Shown here: piece by piece, positions 9,182 to 18,080 of the stretch
Position numbering within the stretch: the stretch's first letter is position 1
Layout: the number at the start of each line of letters is the position of its first letter
DNA from: Firmicutes bacterium ADurb.Bin146
GTDB lineage: Bacteria; Bacillota; Clostridia; DUPQ01
Assembly: GCA_002070475.1 (NCBI GenBank)
Contig: MWDI01000017.1
Span: 147,530 to 211,529 of the forward strand
Length of the DNA stretch: 64,000 nt
Direction: 5' to 3'
Notes under the pieces: generated by a model
Seen by the model: only the letters and a program-made list of their open reading frames with translations
Database searches by the model: none
Told to the model about the DNA's origin: nothing
Program-made: the position numbers and the translations under genes

Positions 9182-10550
9182 TCAGTTCTTTCTCAACATA
9201 CTCGATTTGTGACAAGACAGACTTAGATGATGTCCCGCCATATGAGTTTCTCCTTTCTACACAGGATGCAATATCTATATGGTTGTATATATCCATTTCA
9301 AAAAGCGGAGAGAAGCTCTTATATATGTCTATAGGCATATTCTCTAATACCATGTCGTTTTTTATACACCAATTCACAATTTCGCCTGTTATTTTGTATG
9401 CGTCTCTAAATGGAAGCGATTTGCTTACTAGATAATCAGCGCAGTCAGTAGCATTTATAAAACCTTTCTGTGCGGCTGTCTTCATGTTTTCCGGAAGGAA
9501 AGCAATTCCCTGTAAAAGTTTAGTAAAAATATCGATACAGGACTTAGCAGTATCGATACTGTCCATAACAGCCTCTTTGTCTTCCTGCATATCCTTGTTG
9601 TATGCCATAGGCAGGCCTTTTAACATAACAAGCAGGGTATTGAGATTAGAAAAAGTCCTTGCGCTTTTTCCTCGTATAAGTTCCAACATATCTGGATTTT
9701 TTTTCTGGGGCATTATTGAAGAACCAGTGGAGAATTCCTCTGAAATTTCTAAAAACTTGAATTCCCAGGAAGCCCAAAGTATAAATTCTTCAGATATACG
9801 TGAAAGATGCATCATTACAAGGCTGTTTACATAACATACATCACATGCGAAATCGCGGTCAGCTACAGAATCTATGCTGTTTAAGCTTGGCTTATCAAAT
9901 CCCAAAGCTTTTGCAGTCATATTTCTGTCTATCGGATATGCAGTTCCTGCAAGAGCGGCACTGCCAAGAGGGCATTTATCCATATCAGACAATATCTTTT
10001 CATATTTTTTCAAATCCCTTAAGAACATTATCGCATATGCCATAAGATAATGGCCTAAGGTTACAGGTTGAGCTCTTTGCAGGTGCGTATACCCAGGCAT
10101 TACGGTGGCTGTATGCTTTTTTGCGTGATTTGTTAACCCAATTATCATTTTTTTAATGAATGAGATCAAATCTATAGTTTCTTTTTTTGTATACATTACA
10201 AAATCAGTTGCGACCTGATCATTTCTTGACCTTGCCGTATGAAGCATCTTCCCAGTGTTTCCTATCCTTTTGATAAGTTCATATTCCACAAAGGAATGGA
10301 TATCCTCAAAACTAGTATCTATAGCAAGCTTTCCGTTATTGATATCGTCAAGCATCTGTTTTAAGCATTTGACTATTTCTGATGAGTTGTCTTTTGGTAT
10401 AATCTGTGTGTCTCCCAGCATTTTTGCATGAGCTATAGAACCTTCAATATCTTGTCTGTACATACGGCTGTCTATACTGATAGAGGAATTGAAAGCATCA
10501 GCGGTCTTGTCTGTATTCTTAGTGAAACGTCCCTTCCAAAGCTTATCCAT
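9174..10550 (-). CDS. argH: Argininosuccinate lyase
   Basis: Splits argininosuccinate into arginine and fumarate, the last step of the pathway. It has 458 residues, the usual length. The fumarase/lyase signature GSSIMPQKKNPD is intact, and HTARSRNDQVATD and the GYTHLQRAQPV loop that carries the catalytic histidine are present. The ATG at 10550 follows AAGGATTAAA. It starts 13 bases after argG ends, so argG and argH form the promoter-proximal pair of the operon. Confidence 0.97.
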   Translation of the reverse strand: MDKLWKGRFTKNTDKTADAFNSSISIDSRMYRQDIEGSIAHAKMLGDTQIIPKDNSSEIVKCLKQMLDDINNGKLAIDTSFEDIHSFVEYELIKRIGNTGKMLHTARSRNDQVATDFVMYTKKETIDLISFIKKMIIGLTNHAKKHTATVMPGYTHLQRAQPVTLGHYLMAYAIMFLRDLKKYEKILSDMDKCPLGSAALAGTAYPIDRNMTAKALGFDKPSLNSIDSVADRDFACDVCYVNSLVMMHLSRISEEFILWASWEFKFLEISEEFSTGSSIMPQKKNPDMLELIRGKSARTFSNLNTLLVMLKGLPMAYNKDMQEDKEAVMDSIDTAKSCIDIFTKLLQGIAFLPENMKTAAQKGFINATDCADYLVSKSLPFRDAYKITGEIVNWCIKNDMVLENMPIDIYKSFSPLFEMDIYNHIDIASCVERRNSYGGTSSKSVLSQIEYVEKELNG

Positions 10551-10563
10551 TTTAATCCTTCTT

Positions 10564-11793
10564 TTACTTTTTAAAATGCTTCATATCATTAAGCGCTTTT
10601 ACTTTTATAGGCAGACCGAACAGATTTATGAAACCTTCAGCATCTTTCTGGTCATATACATCATCTTCTTCAAATGTTGCTATATCCATGTCATACAAAG
10701 AGTAATCGGATACTGTTCCTGCATTAATGATATTTCCTTTGTACAGTTTTAACTTTACCTGGCCTGTTACATTTTGCTGTGTCTTATCCACAAAAGCGGA
10801 TATGGCTTCTCTAAGCGGCGTGTACCACTGTCCATAATATACAAGTTCTGCAAATTTTTCTGCGACTAGATATTTATAGTGCATCGTATCACGGTCCAAA
10901 GTTAAAGTTTCCAAAACTTCATGGGCATGGTAGAGTATTGTTCCTCCGGGAGTTTCATATACGCCTCGTGATTTCATGCCTACTAAACGATTTTCCACTA
11001 TGTCAACAAGGCCTATTCCATGCTTTCCACCTATCTCATTAAGCGTCCTTATGATATCTGGACCGTTCATTAACTTGCCATTTACCGCTGTAGGTATGCC
11101 TTGCTGGAAATCTATTGTTACATATTCTGCTTTATTCGGAGCATTCTCTGGCGAGACGCACATTTCTAGAAAACCTTCCTTGCTGTACAAAGGTTCGTTT
11201 GAAGGGTCTTCCAAATCCAACCCTTCATGTGAAAGGTGCCATAAATTCTTATCTTTAGAATAACTTGTCTCTTTGGATATTTTAAGCGGGACATTATGAG
11301 CTATAGCATAATCTATCTCTTGATTACGAGACTTAATATCCCATATCCTCCATGGCGCAATTATCTTCATTTTAGGAGCGAAAGCTTTAATTGTAAGTTC
11401 GAAACGCACCTGGTCATTTCCTTTTCCTGTGCATCCATGGCATATTGCATCCGCATTTTCTTTTAAAGCTATTTCAGCTATTCTTCTTGCAATTATAGGT
11501 CTGGCAAAAGATGTTCCTAATAAATATTTCTTTTCATATACTGCACCTGCTTTAAGGGTAGGGAATATGAAATCATATACGAATTCATTTGTTAGATCCT
11601 CTATATAAAGTTTTGAAGCTCCAGTTGCAAGCGCTTTTTCCTCTAGTCCGTCTGTTTCGCTGCCTTGTCCTACATCTGCGCATACCGCAATTACTTCACA
11701 ACCTTCATAATTTTCTTTTAACCATGGTATTATAACTGATGTATCCAGTCCTCCAGAGTATGCTAATACGATTTTCTTGATTTTCTTTTCCAT
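10564..11793 (-). CDS. argG: Argininosuccinate synthase
   Basis: Joins citrulline and aspartate using ATP. It has 409 residues. The PP-loop [12 protein letters not shown] starts at about residue 10, and the family signature [13 protein letters not shown] is present near residue 120. The ATG at 11793 follows AAGAGG. It is the first gene of a nine-gene minus-strand operon, with a good promoter at 11824-11851 and possible ArgR half-sites just upstream. Confidence 0.97.
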   Translation of the reverse strand: MEKKIKKIVLAYSGGLDTSVIIPWLKENYEGCEVIAVCADVGQGSETDGLEEKALATGASKLYIEDLTNEFVYDFIFPTLKAGAVYEKKYLLGTSFARPIIARRIAEIALKENADAICHGCTGKGNDQVRFELTIKAFAPKMKIIAPWRIWDIKSRNQEIDYAIAHNVPLKISKETSYSKDKNLWHLSHEGLDLEDPSNEPLYSKEGFLEMCVSPENAPNKAEYVTIDFQQGIPTAVNGKLMNGPDIIRTLNEIGGKHGIGLVDIVENRLVGMKSRGVYETPGGTILYHAHEVLETLTLDRDTMHYKYLVAEKFAELVYYGQWYTPLREAISAFVDKTQQNVTGQVKLKLYKGNIINAGTVSDYSLYDMDIATFEEDDVYDQKDAEGFINLFGLPIKVKALNDMKHFKK

Positions 11794-11823
11794 TTCTCAG
11801 CCTCTTTCAAGTTATTTAGTATA

Positions 11824-11851
11824 ATTATACAAGTGATTTGCATAAAGTCAA
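11824..11851 (-). promoter_or_regulatory. Promoter of the arginine operon
   Basis: On the minus strand, TTGACT (11846-11851) and TATAAT (11824-11829) are separated by 16 bases. This is close to the consensus for the housekeeping sigma factor. Transcription would start near 11817, leaving a leader of about 25 bases before argG. Confidence 0.75.
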
Positions 11852-11855
11852 CTAA

Positions 11856-11917
11856 AATATGAATAATATAATAAAAATATACAAAAATATGAATAATTAA
11901 TAATTTTATTCATTTTT
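11856..11917. promoter_or_regulatory. Candidate ArgR/AhrC operator region
   Basis: Two direct copies of TATGAATAAT sit exactly 30 bases apart (11859-11868 and 11889-11898), about three helix turns. An inverted half-site, TTATTCAT, follows at about 11906-11913. Known ARG boxes are built from TGAAT...ATTCA half-sites, so these are good candidates. They lie just upstream of the -35 box of argG. AT-rich DNA can produce such matches by chance. Confidence 0.45.
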
Positions 11918-11989
11918 AATTACTCTTAATCCTATTAACATTTTTTTAATGCAATATATTTATAGTTTCAAAATTTAATAAAAACCGTA

Positions 11990-12028
11990 ACTCAACTATA
12001 GGTTGAGTAATTATGCAACCATAGGTTG
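11990..12028. promoter_or_regulatory. Two tandem palindromes, operator-like
   Basis: ACTCAAC-TATAG-GTTGAGT (11990-12008) is followed by CAACC-ATA-GGTTG (12016-12028). Both share the core CAACYATAGGTTG, with starts 23 bases apart. They lie between the divergent argG promoter and a small plus-strand ORF, ahead of an XRE regulator gene. The likely role is binding of a dimeric regulator; which one is unknown. Confidence 0.45.
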
Positions 12029-12115
12029 TAGAAAAGGGCTGAAAAACAACCTTTGATATGTTCATTTATTGAATATCTAACACTAAAATGTAAGTGTGAA
12101 AACGAGGGGATTAAG

Positions 12116-12292
12116 ATGGGAAAATTATTAAAAGAAAGAAAAAAAACATATAGTAAAGGGGGCGAAAACATGTTAGGGGATTTGTTGGAAAGAATCATTA
12201 TTCGGAATATTGCAGAAGAAATGTGTAAAAAAAGATGTAATACAGTGGATATGATAGAGATGCAGTACAGACAATCTTGGAAGCTTTGGTAA
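12116..12292 (+). CDS. Small protein, unknown function
   Basis: A 58-residue reading frame with a lysine-rich N-terminus (MGKLLKERKKTYSK) and a C-terminal half with acidic and basic residues. I do not recognise it. Two starts look usable: ATG 12116, preceded by GAGGGG, and ATG 12170, preceded by AGGGGG, which would give a 40-residue protein MLGDLLERIIIRNIAEEM. Two ribosome sites in one frame favour a real small gene. It ends about 60 bases before the XRE regulator on the same strand and may be cotranscribed with it. It could also be a leader peptide. Confidence 0.45.
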   Translation: MGKLLKERKKTYSKGGENMLGDLLERIIIRNIAEEMCKKRCNTVDMIEMQYRQSWKLW

Positions 12293-12353
12293 GTTTTAGG
12301 AAAAATATTGAATAAAAAAGAGAATAAATATATATTAGTAAGGGAGATATAAA

Positions 12354-12845
12354 ATGAATACATTAGGAAAGAGAATTGCAGAATTAAGAAGAGGAAAGAA
12401 TATTACCCAAGATGACATTGCTGAAAAGCTTAATGTCACCGCACAAGCCGTATCAAAATGGGAGAATGACATATCTTGTCCGGACATTATGCTGTTGCCT
12501 AAGATAGCGCAGATGCTGTCAGTAACAGTAGATGAGCTGTTGACAGATGCTCCAAAAAAGAGCGTGGAATTCGTACCTGAAGAAAAAAGAAAAAATATAG
12601 ATGAGCTTATGTTCAGAATATATGTTAATTCCAAAGACGGCGACAAGGTAAAAGTAAATCTTCCTATGCCTTTAGTTAAAATGGGGTTGGAAATGGGAGT
12701 AAAGATGCCTGCAGTATCGGGAAACGAAGCATTAAAAGGCGTGGACTTCGCCCAGCTTCTGACATTGGTTGATCAAGGTCTGATAGGCAAACTAGTGGAA
12801 GTTGAAAGCGCAGATGGGGATATTGTTGAAATAGTGGTGGAATGA
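12354..12845 (+). CDS. XRE-family regulator with SHOCT-like C-terminal domain
   Basis: 163 residues. The N-terminal 60 residues are a helix-turn-helix of the XRE type (ITQDDIAEKLNVTAQAVSKWEND), expected to bind DNA. The C-terminal part (about 80-163) has the pattern VKVNLPMPLVKMGLEMG, then a short helix, then a LVEVESADGDIVEIVVE strand. In other Firmicutes such segments accompany SHOCT-like or DUF2089-like domains in envelope-stress proteins; that link is inferred from the pattern. GGGAGATATAAA precedes the ATG. The next gene starts one base after the stop and repeats the C-terminal pattern. Confidence 0.8.
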   Translation: MNTLGKRIAELRRGKNITQDDIAEKLNVTAQAVSKWENDISCPDIMLLPKIAQMLSVTVDELLTDAPKKSVEFVPEEKRKNIDELMFRIYVNSKDGDKVKVNLPMPLVKMGLEMGVKMPAVSGNEALKGVDFAQLLTLVDQGLIGKLVEVESADGDIVEIVVE

Positions 12846-12846
12846 T

Positions 12847-13104
12847 ATGCGTATTCAGATTAAATCAAAAGATGAAAAAAACATAAACCTTCTTCTTCCC
12901 ACATCATTAGTTTTGTCGAACCTGACAGCGGTAATAGCTGCAAGTGCAATAAACAAGAAAATAGATAAAAAGGATTGCGAAATAAGCAGCAGGGATTTAT
13001 GCAAGCTTATGGCTGTAATGAGGAAAGTAAAAAAGAAATACGGGCGTTTTGAGCTTGTCGATATACAAAGCTCAGATGGTGATATAGTCAAGATTGTACT
13101 GTAA
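12847..13104 (+). CDS. Small protein sharing the C-terminal domain of the upstream XRE regulator
   Basis: 85 residues with no DNA-binding part. It is a free-standing version of the domain at the end of the upstream gene: LLLPTSLVLSNLTAVI aligns with VNLPMPLVKMGLEMGV, and LVDIQSSDGDIVKIVL aligns with LVEVESADGDIVEIVV. The ATG is one base after the upstream stop, so the two are almost certainly cotranslated. An attractive inference is that it pairs with or modulates the regulator through the shared domain. No catalytic residues stand out. Confidence 0.7.
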   Translation: MRIQIKSKDEKNINLLLPTSLVLSNLTAVIAASAINKKIDKKDCEISSRDLCKLMAVMRKVKKKYGRFELVDIQSSDGDIVKIVL

Positions 13105-13131
13105 GTTATATGGTAATACCTATATACCAAA

Positions 13132-13160
13132 AAGTATCCAGCATTGAACTGGATGCTTTT
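13132..13160. terminator. Bidirectional terminator
   Basis: A 10-base stem, AAGTATCCAG / CTGGATGCTT (13132-13141 and 13149-13158, with one G-T pair) and a 7-base loop, followed by Ts on the plus strand. The A-run before the stem serves as the T-run for the minus strand. It lies between convergent genes. Confidence 0.75.
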
Positions 13161-13178
13161 GCTTTATAATTACCGTAT

Positions 13179-15794
13179 TTACATCAGTTTGATATCATAG
13201 GTACCATATCTTACTTTAACAATATATCTGTCTTTTTTGTCTTCACATAGAAGGCATCTGTATCCATTTTTTGCTAATGCTTCTTTTACATCCTTATTGT
13301 TATATTCTTTTGGAAGATAAATAAAACCTTTTGAGTTATATGGGACTTTAATCGATATTGTGAACATTTCATTATCTTTTTCCCATGATATCCGAGCTAA
13401 CCCATTTGGAGTATTTATAGACGCAAAAGCATGACTAAAAGGCATATCAAATGGTGGAGCAAACGTTATTTTGTCAAACCCGCATGCATCTTTTGAAGGC
13501 ATAATACCTGCAATATGCTTGTAAAAAAACTCTGAAACACAAGAAAACATATGATGATTTCTAGATCCTTCACCATTCCAACATTCCCATAGAGTAGTGG
13601 CTCCCATATCCAGCCAGTTTTTCATGCTTGGGAATCCTTCTTTAGTAATTATTTTCAGTGCTTTTAAAGCGAAACCGTTGTCCCCAAGGGCATTAAGCAC
13701 AGCTTTTTGCCCAAGTATGCCAAAATCCAAAGCATTGCCGTTATCTTTTATCTGGCTTATTAATCTGTCAGTTAAAAAAGGTATCTCCGCTTTTTCAGCC
13801 AAATCATGAAATATCATAATTGCTGTAGCTGTCTGGCAGTTACCTTTGACTGTATATGTGCTTTTATCAAAGAAAGAGGACCTGAATGCTTGTTTAACAA
13901 TATCAGCTCTTTTTTTAAAATCTTCCGCTTGTTTATGCTTTTTTAAAATTAAAGCGCTTTTTTGAGCTGCTTTAAGGGTTGAATAATAATATGCAGTGTC
14001 TGATACTTCAACAGGGCACTTGAAGGATTCCATATTGATGGAGATGGCTTTTCCAATAAATGGAGGGCACCAGTCGCCAAGCCCGTATTTTACTATCCCG
14101 TTATTGGCCATTACATCAAGGTATTCGCAATATTTTGATAATGCTTCATAATTATCTTTAATCATTTGCTTATCGCCATAATATCGATAAAACTGCATCG
14201 GGACTTCATAAATCGGATGGCTCCAGTCAGGTCCGTTTAGTCCGTTATATCCCCAACCTGCAGATGGGACGATGCAGGGTACTGTACCGGATTGCAACTG
14301 GGCTTCCCTTAATACCTTCTGCCAATTCCTGAAAAAAGCAAGGCTTTCAAAGTTAATAGCCATCTGTTCGACTGATAATCCGGTGTCGCCTGTCCATGAA
14401 GTCTGTTCTCTTGCTGTATCTGATGCCATCAGTGAATAAAGCATTGATTCAGAGGATCTGATACATAAGTTTTGTATCCTATTAACAGTATTATCCGCAC
14501 ATTCAAAATTTGCATTTGTATCAAGCTCGTTTGCAAGCACCCATATCTCAAAATCCGATAGTTGAGGTTCATAATCTGTGTTAATCTCAATATATCGAAA
14601 ACCGTGGTAAGAGAAGATTGGATAGAAGTATTCAATATCAGAATCAGCTTTTGTATAAATATCAGTGTGAAATGGAGCATCCTGATTGAAACTTGCCAAA
14701 GCTTCCTGGTTTAAAGATCCGTCCTCATGCAGTATATCGCTATATCTTATTCTTACTGTGGAGTTTCTTTTGCCTTTAATTGCGATTTTAGCTACTCCAG
14801 ATACAGACCTCCCACAGTCTATAATCCATCCTTCGTCAGTTTTCCATTTTGCTACAGGTTTCAGTGTGTATCTTATTCTTATAGGTTGCATTTCCATAAC
14901 CTGTAAAATCCCGCCAGGTGCTCTGGAAAATGCGCAGTTACCCCAGCTAGAATCGTTAAAGGATACAAGCTCCCAGTCTTTTTGGTACAGTCTTGCATCA
15001 TAATGCTCTCCATGTCTCATACCGTTAAATACTATAGGTCCTTTTGAACTTTTCCATGAGCTATCACTATTTATAACAGCTTGTGTACCGTCCTCATAAT
15101 ATATATGCAGTTCGGATAGAAGTTTTGGACAATCTTTCCATATAGCGGTTGACGACTGCCATGGGTCTTTGGTCGTAGAGTTGTAGAATCCATTTCCAAG
15201 TATTACAGCTATAGCGTTTGAACCTTCAGTTATAAATTTCTTGACATCATATACCCTGTAGAGCACTCTTTTCGAAAAGTCGGTGTATGGTGTCGGCAGA
15301 AAATCGTCATGTATTTTTTTACCGTTAATCATTGCATAAAACTGGCCTAAACCGCATATGGCTAATATGGCTTTTTTTACTGGTTTATCCGTATTGAATG
15401 TCTTTCTTAAATAAGATGCGCACTGATTTGTTTCAGACTTGTCTTTTGCAAAATGCGCTCTTATCCATTTTGCAGTCCATTTATCTTTAAGCTTTCCTGT
15501 AGAGAAAAAGAAAGATTCGGATTGGTATATTTTGTCTTGTTGGTCTTTAATTGAAATTATGCATTTATATCTGTTTAATGGTTTCAAGTTTGCAGTAATA
15601 GGAATATATCTCATCTTACTGCTTTTGATAAAAGAGCTGTCCCACACAACAGAATCAGTATCAGCATCCATTACAATTATCCTATAAGCCGACATGGAAA
15701 AATCATTTTTTTCAGGATCCAGCTTCCAGCTGATTCTGGGTATGCTGTCTATTATGGGGTCCTTAAGGTCGTTAATTGTAATATCATATATCAT
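13179..15794 (-). CDS. Alpha-L-rhamnosidase, GH78
   Basis: 871 residues and no signal peptide, so probably cytoplasmic, acting on imported rhamnosides. The order is an N-terminal fibronectin-like domain (about 1-105), a Bac_rhamnosid N-domain that includes WTAKWIRA, a beta domain, the (alpha/alpha)6 catalytic barrel (about 420-760) and a C-terminal beta domain. The GH78 landmark DTAREQTSWTGD contains the expected acidic residues, and the second catalytic region is GATTLWECWNG. It lies alone between a terminator and the acyl-CoA synthetase operon, 19 bases beyond the latter's last gene. No transporter is adjacent; the GPH symporter at 43673 is distant. Confidence 0.9.
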   Translation of the reverse strand: MIYDITINDLKDPIIDSIPRISWKLDPEKNDFSMSAYRIIVMDADTDSVVWDSSFIKSSKMRYIPITANLKPLNRYKCIISIKDQQDKIYQSESFFFSTGKLKDKWTAKWIRAHFAKDKSETNQCASYLRKTFNTDKPVKKAILAICGLGQFYAMINGKKIHDDFLPTPYTDFSKRVLYRVYDVKKFITEGSNAIAVILGNGFYNSTTKDPWQSSTAIWKDCPKLLSELHIYYEDGTQAVINSDSSWKSSKGPIVFNGMRHGEHYDARLYQKDWELVSFNDSSWGNCAFSRAPGGILQVMEMQPIRIRYTLKPVAKWKTDEGWIIDCGRSVSGVAKIAIKGKRNSTVRIRYSDILHEDGSLNQEALASFNQDAPFHTDIYTKADSDIEYFYPIFSYHGFRYIEINTDYEPQLSDFEIWVLANELDTNANFECADNTVNRIQNLCIRSSESMLYSLMASDTAREQTSWTGDTGLSVEQMAINFESLAFFRNWQKVLREAQLQSGTVPCIVPSAGWGYNGLNGPDWSHPIYEVPMQFYRYYGDKQMIKDNYEALSKYCEYLDVMANNGIVKYGLGDWCPPFIGKAISINMESFKCPVEVSDTAYYYSTLKAAQKSALILKKHKQAEDFKKRADIVKQAFRSSFFDKSTYTVKGNCQTATAIMIFHDLAEKAEIPFLTDRLISQIKDNGNALDFGILGQKAVLNALGDNGFALKALKIITKEGFPSMKNWLDMGATTLWECWNGEGSRNHHMFSCVSEFFYKHIAGIMPSKDACGFDKITFAPPFDMPFSHAFASINTPNGLARISWEKDNEMFTISIKVPYNSKGFIYLPKEYNNKDVKEALAKNGYRCLLCEDKKDRYIVKVRYGTYDIKLM

Positions 15795-15813
15795 GACGGC
15801 CTCCTAAATTATA

Positions 15814-17523
15814 TTATCTGCTACTGTCCTTGCTTCTTATTTCACCTCTTTTGATTTTACCGCCCAAAGTCTTTGGGAGCTCATCGGTAAATTCAATTAT
15901 TCTGGGATATTTATATGGCGCAGTTACCTTCTTTACATGCTCCTGAAGTTGCTTGATTAGCTCATCTGACGGTGCATAGCCTTTTTTCAACACCACAGTG
16001 GCTTTTACTTTCTGGCCTCTTAATTCATCAGCCACGGCTGTCACTGCGCATTCGACTACTGCATCATGCTCTAAAAGAGCGCTTTCCACTTCAAACGGAC
16101 CAATTCTGTATCCTGAACATTTAATGACGTCATCATGTCTTCCGACAAACCAGTAATATCCATCGCTGTCACGCCATGCGACATCCTTGAGGTTGTATAC
16201 TCCGTTGTGTATATACTGGCTGGTAAGCTCGGTATCTTTATAGTATCCTAAAAACAATCCTGCAGGATGAGAGCTTTTCATGTTTTGTATAGTTATTTCG
16301 CCTTCTTCGCCGTCTTCACAGAAATTTCCTTCAGCATTTACAAGATGAATATCGTAAAGAGGGGCTGGTTTTCCCATAGAACCTGGTTTTGGCTCAATCC
16401 ATTTGAAGTTTGCTATCATTACAGAGGATTCTGATTGTCCGAAACCTTCTGTAAGAGCTTTTCCTGTTATATCCTTCCACTTTTTGAATATTTCTGGGTT
16501 TAAAGGTTCTCCTGCTATACAATAACGTTTTATTGAAGAAAGATCATATTTTGCTACATCTTCTAAAAGCATGAATCGAAACATTGTGGGTGGTGCGCAA
16601 AAAGTAGTAAGCTTGTATTTTTCCATCATGCTAAGCAATTTTGCAGGTATAAATTTATCCATATCATAAGCGAATACAGTCGCTCCGCATATCCACTGCC
16701 CATATATCTTACCCCATCCGAATTTTGCCCATCCAGAATCGGATACGCTCATATGGAGCTTTCCTTTTTCCACGCATTGCCAGTATTTAGCCGTTACTAT
16801 ATGTCCAAGAGGATAAGAATAATCATGATGCACCATTTTAGGCATTCCTGTGGTTCCTGATGTGAAATATATGAGCATTGTGTCAGATGTTTTTGTAGCA
16901 TTCATGCCAGTAGGTCTCATAAAAACATCAGAGTATTTAAATGCTTCATAAGATAAGTTTTTCCAACCATTACCCATATTTACATTAATACCATCACTGT
17001 TGTTATCCTTGCTGTATGTCTGCGATTCATCAACAAGTATAAGGTTCATGACAGTAGGGGAATCCGGTAGCGCGCTTTCTGCCTGTGTTATGACGAAATC
17101 ATCATTAATACATATGATTGCTTCGACATCAGCAGCATTAGCCCTGTAAGCTATATCTTTTTTTGTCAGCTGTAAAGAAGCTGGGATAAGTACAGCGCCT
17201 ATCTTATGTAAAGCAGTGGCAACTATCCAGTATTCCCATCTTCTTCTTAGTATGACAAGCACTTTTGAACCTTTTTTTATGCCTAAGGAAATAAAGTAGT
17301 TGGCTGCCTGGTTAGACATTTTTTTAATATCATTAAATGTAAAGAGTTTTTCATTATTATGGTCATCACACCAGACAAGCGCCATTAAGTTGCAATCCTC
17401 GTCAGCCCAAGCGTCTACAATATCAAAACCAAAATTAAAATTTTCAGGAATATTTAATTTGTAATTAGTAACAAAGTCTTCATAGGAATCGAACTGAGTC
17501 CTGGACAGGTATTTTTCCAGCAT
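15814..17523 (-). CDS. AMP-forming acyl-CoA synthetase (copy 1)
   Basis: Adenylate-forming ligase: acid + ATP + CoA to acyl-CoA + AMP + PPi. The ATG at 17521-17523 has AGGAGG four bases upstream, giving 569 residues. The frame opens 19 codons earlier without a ribosome site. Motifs: FTSGTTGMPKM (phosphate loop), GFGQSESS, YWFVGRHDDVIKCSGYRIGP (hinge region), and the C-terminal lysine region LPKTLGGKIKRGEIR. It resembles medium- or branched-chain acyl-CoA synthetases, but the substrate is not certain. It is the last gene of the oxidoreductase operon, 8 bases after an XRE-cupin regulator. A full-length paralogue lies at 22086-23729. Confidence 0.9.
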   Translation of the reverse strand: MLEKYLSRTQFDSYEDFVTNYKLNIPENFNFGFDIVDAWADEDCNLMALVWCDDHNNEKLFTFNDIKKMSNQAANYFISLGIKKGSKVLVILRRRWEYWIVATALHKIGAVLIPASLQLTKKDIAYRANAADVEAIICINDDFVITQAESALPDSPTVMNLILVDESQTYSKDNNSDGINVNMGNGWKNLSYEAFKYSDVFMRPTGMNATKTSDTMLIYFTSGTTGMPKMVHHDYSYPLGHIVTAKYWQCVEKGKLHMSVSDSGWAKFGWGKIYGQWICGATVFAYDMDKFIPAKLLSMMEKYKLTTFCAPPTMFRFMLLEDVAKYDLSSIKRYCIAGEPLNPEIFKKWKDITGKALTEGFGQSESSVMIANFKWIEPKPGSMGKPAPLYDIHLVNAEGNFCEDGEEGEITIQNMKSSHPAGLFLGYYKDTELTSQYIHNGVYNLKDVAWRDSDGYYWFVGRHDDVIKCSGYRIGPFEVESALLEHDAVVECAVTAVADELRGQKVKATVVLKKGYAPSDELIKQLQEHVKKVTAPYKYPRIIEFTDELPKTLGGKIKRGEIRSKDSSR

Positions 17524-17531
17524 AAATCCTC

Positions 17532-18080
17532 CTATTCTGCAATTACAGTAAGAAATACTACAGGTATGTCTGATGCGCACTTTTGGCCGTGAGAATGACT
17601 AGGATTAAAATATATACAGTCGCCTTCATTAAGAATTATTTGATGTGAATCAAAAATGAATGCCATTTTACCCTTAAGTACATAATTAAATTCCTGCCCG
17701 CTGTGACTTACTAAAGCTGCAGGCTTGTCGGAAGGGTCAAGAGTTACTAACAGAGGCTGCATGATTTTTTTTGTATAACGGAAAGCTAGGTCAGTATAGT
17801 TATATCCTGGATATCTGTCCACTTCCTTGCCATTTCCTGCTTTTACCACGTGGTATGTGTCTAGTTTTGCGGAAGTTCCGGTTAGAATTTCGGAAAGATC
17901 CACATTGAACTTATTAGCTATATGAAATATAACGGAAATAGGTATGTTATGCCCGTTTTTTTCATATTCTTTATAGGTTTCTATATCAATATTGAGTTCC
18001 TTTGCCATCTGCTCCTGGGTATATCCAGAAGCATCTCTTATGCCTTCTATCCTTCTCGCGATTTCAATGGTCTCATCCAT
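17532..18080 (-). CDS. XRE-cupin transcriptional regulator (copy 1)
   Basis: 182 residues: an XRE helix-turn-helix (about 8-65, with YTQEQMAKELNIDIETYKEYE) joined to a C-terminal cupin (about 110-180, with HSGQEFNYVLKGKMAF and HSHGQ metal or ligand residues). Regulators of this design usually sense a small molecule in the cupin barrel. The start overlaps the stop of the gamma subunit gene (TAATG), and the end is 8 bases from the synthetase gene, so it belongs to the same transcript. It is paralogous to the regulator at 21502-22089, which also precedes an acyl-CoA synthetase. The ligand may be an organic acid or acyl-CoA (inference). Confidence 0.9.
   Translation of the reverse strand: MDETIEIARRIEGIRDASGYTQEQMAKELNIDIETYKEYEKNGHNIPISVIFHIANKFNVDLSEILTGTSAKLDTYHVVKAGNGKEVDRYPGYNYTDLAFRYTKKIMQPLLVTLDPSDKPAALVSHSGQEFNYVLKGKMAFIFDSHQIILNEGDCIYFNPSHSHGQKCASDIPVVFLTVIAE

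Noticed and set aside
11992..12646. Minus-strand frames opposite the small gene and XRE regulator
   Set aside because: Low-complexity Phe/Ser/Leu sequences typical of shadow frames; the plus-strand genes have ribosome sites and motifs.
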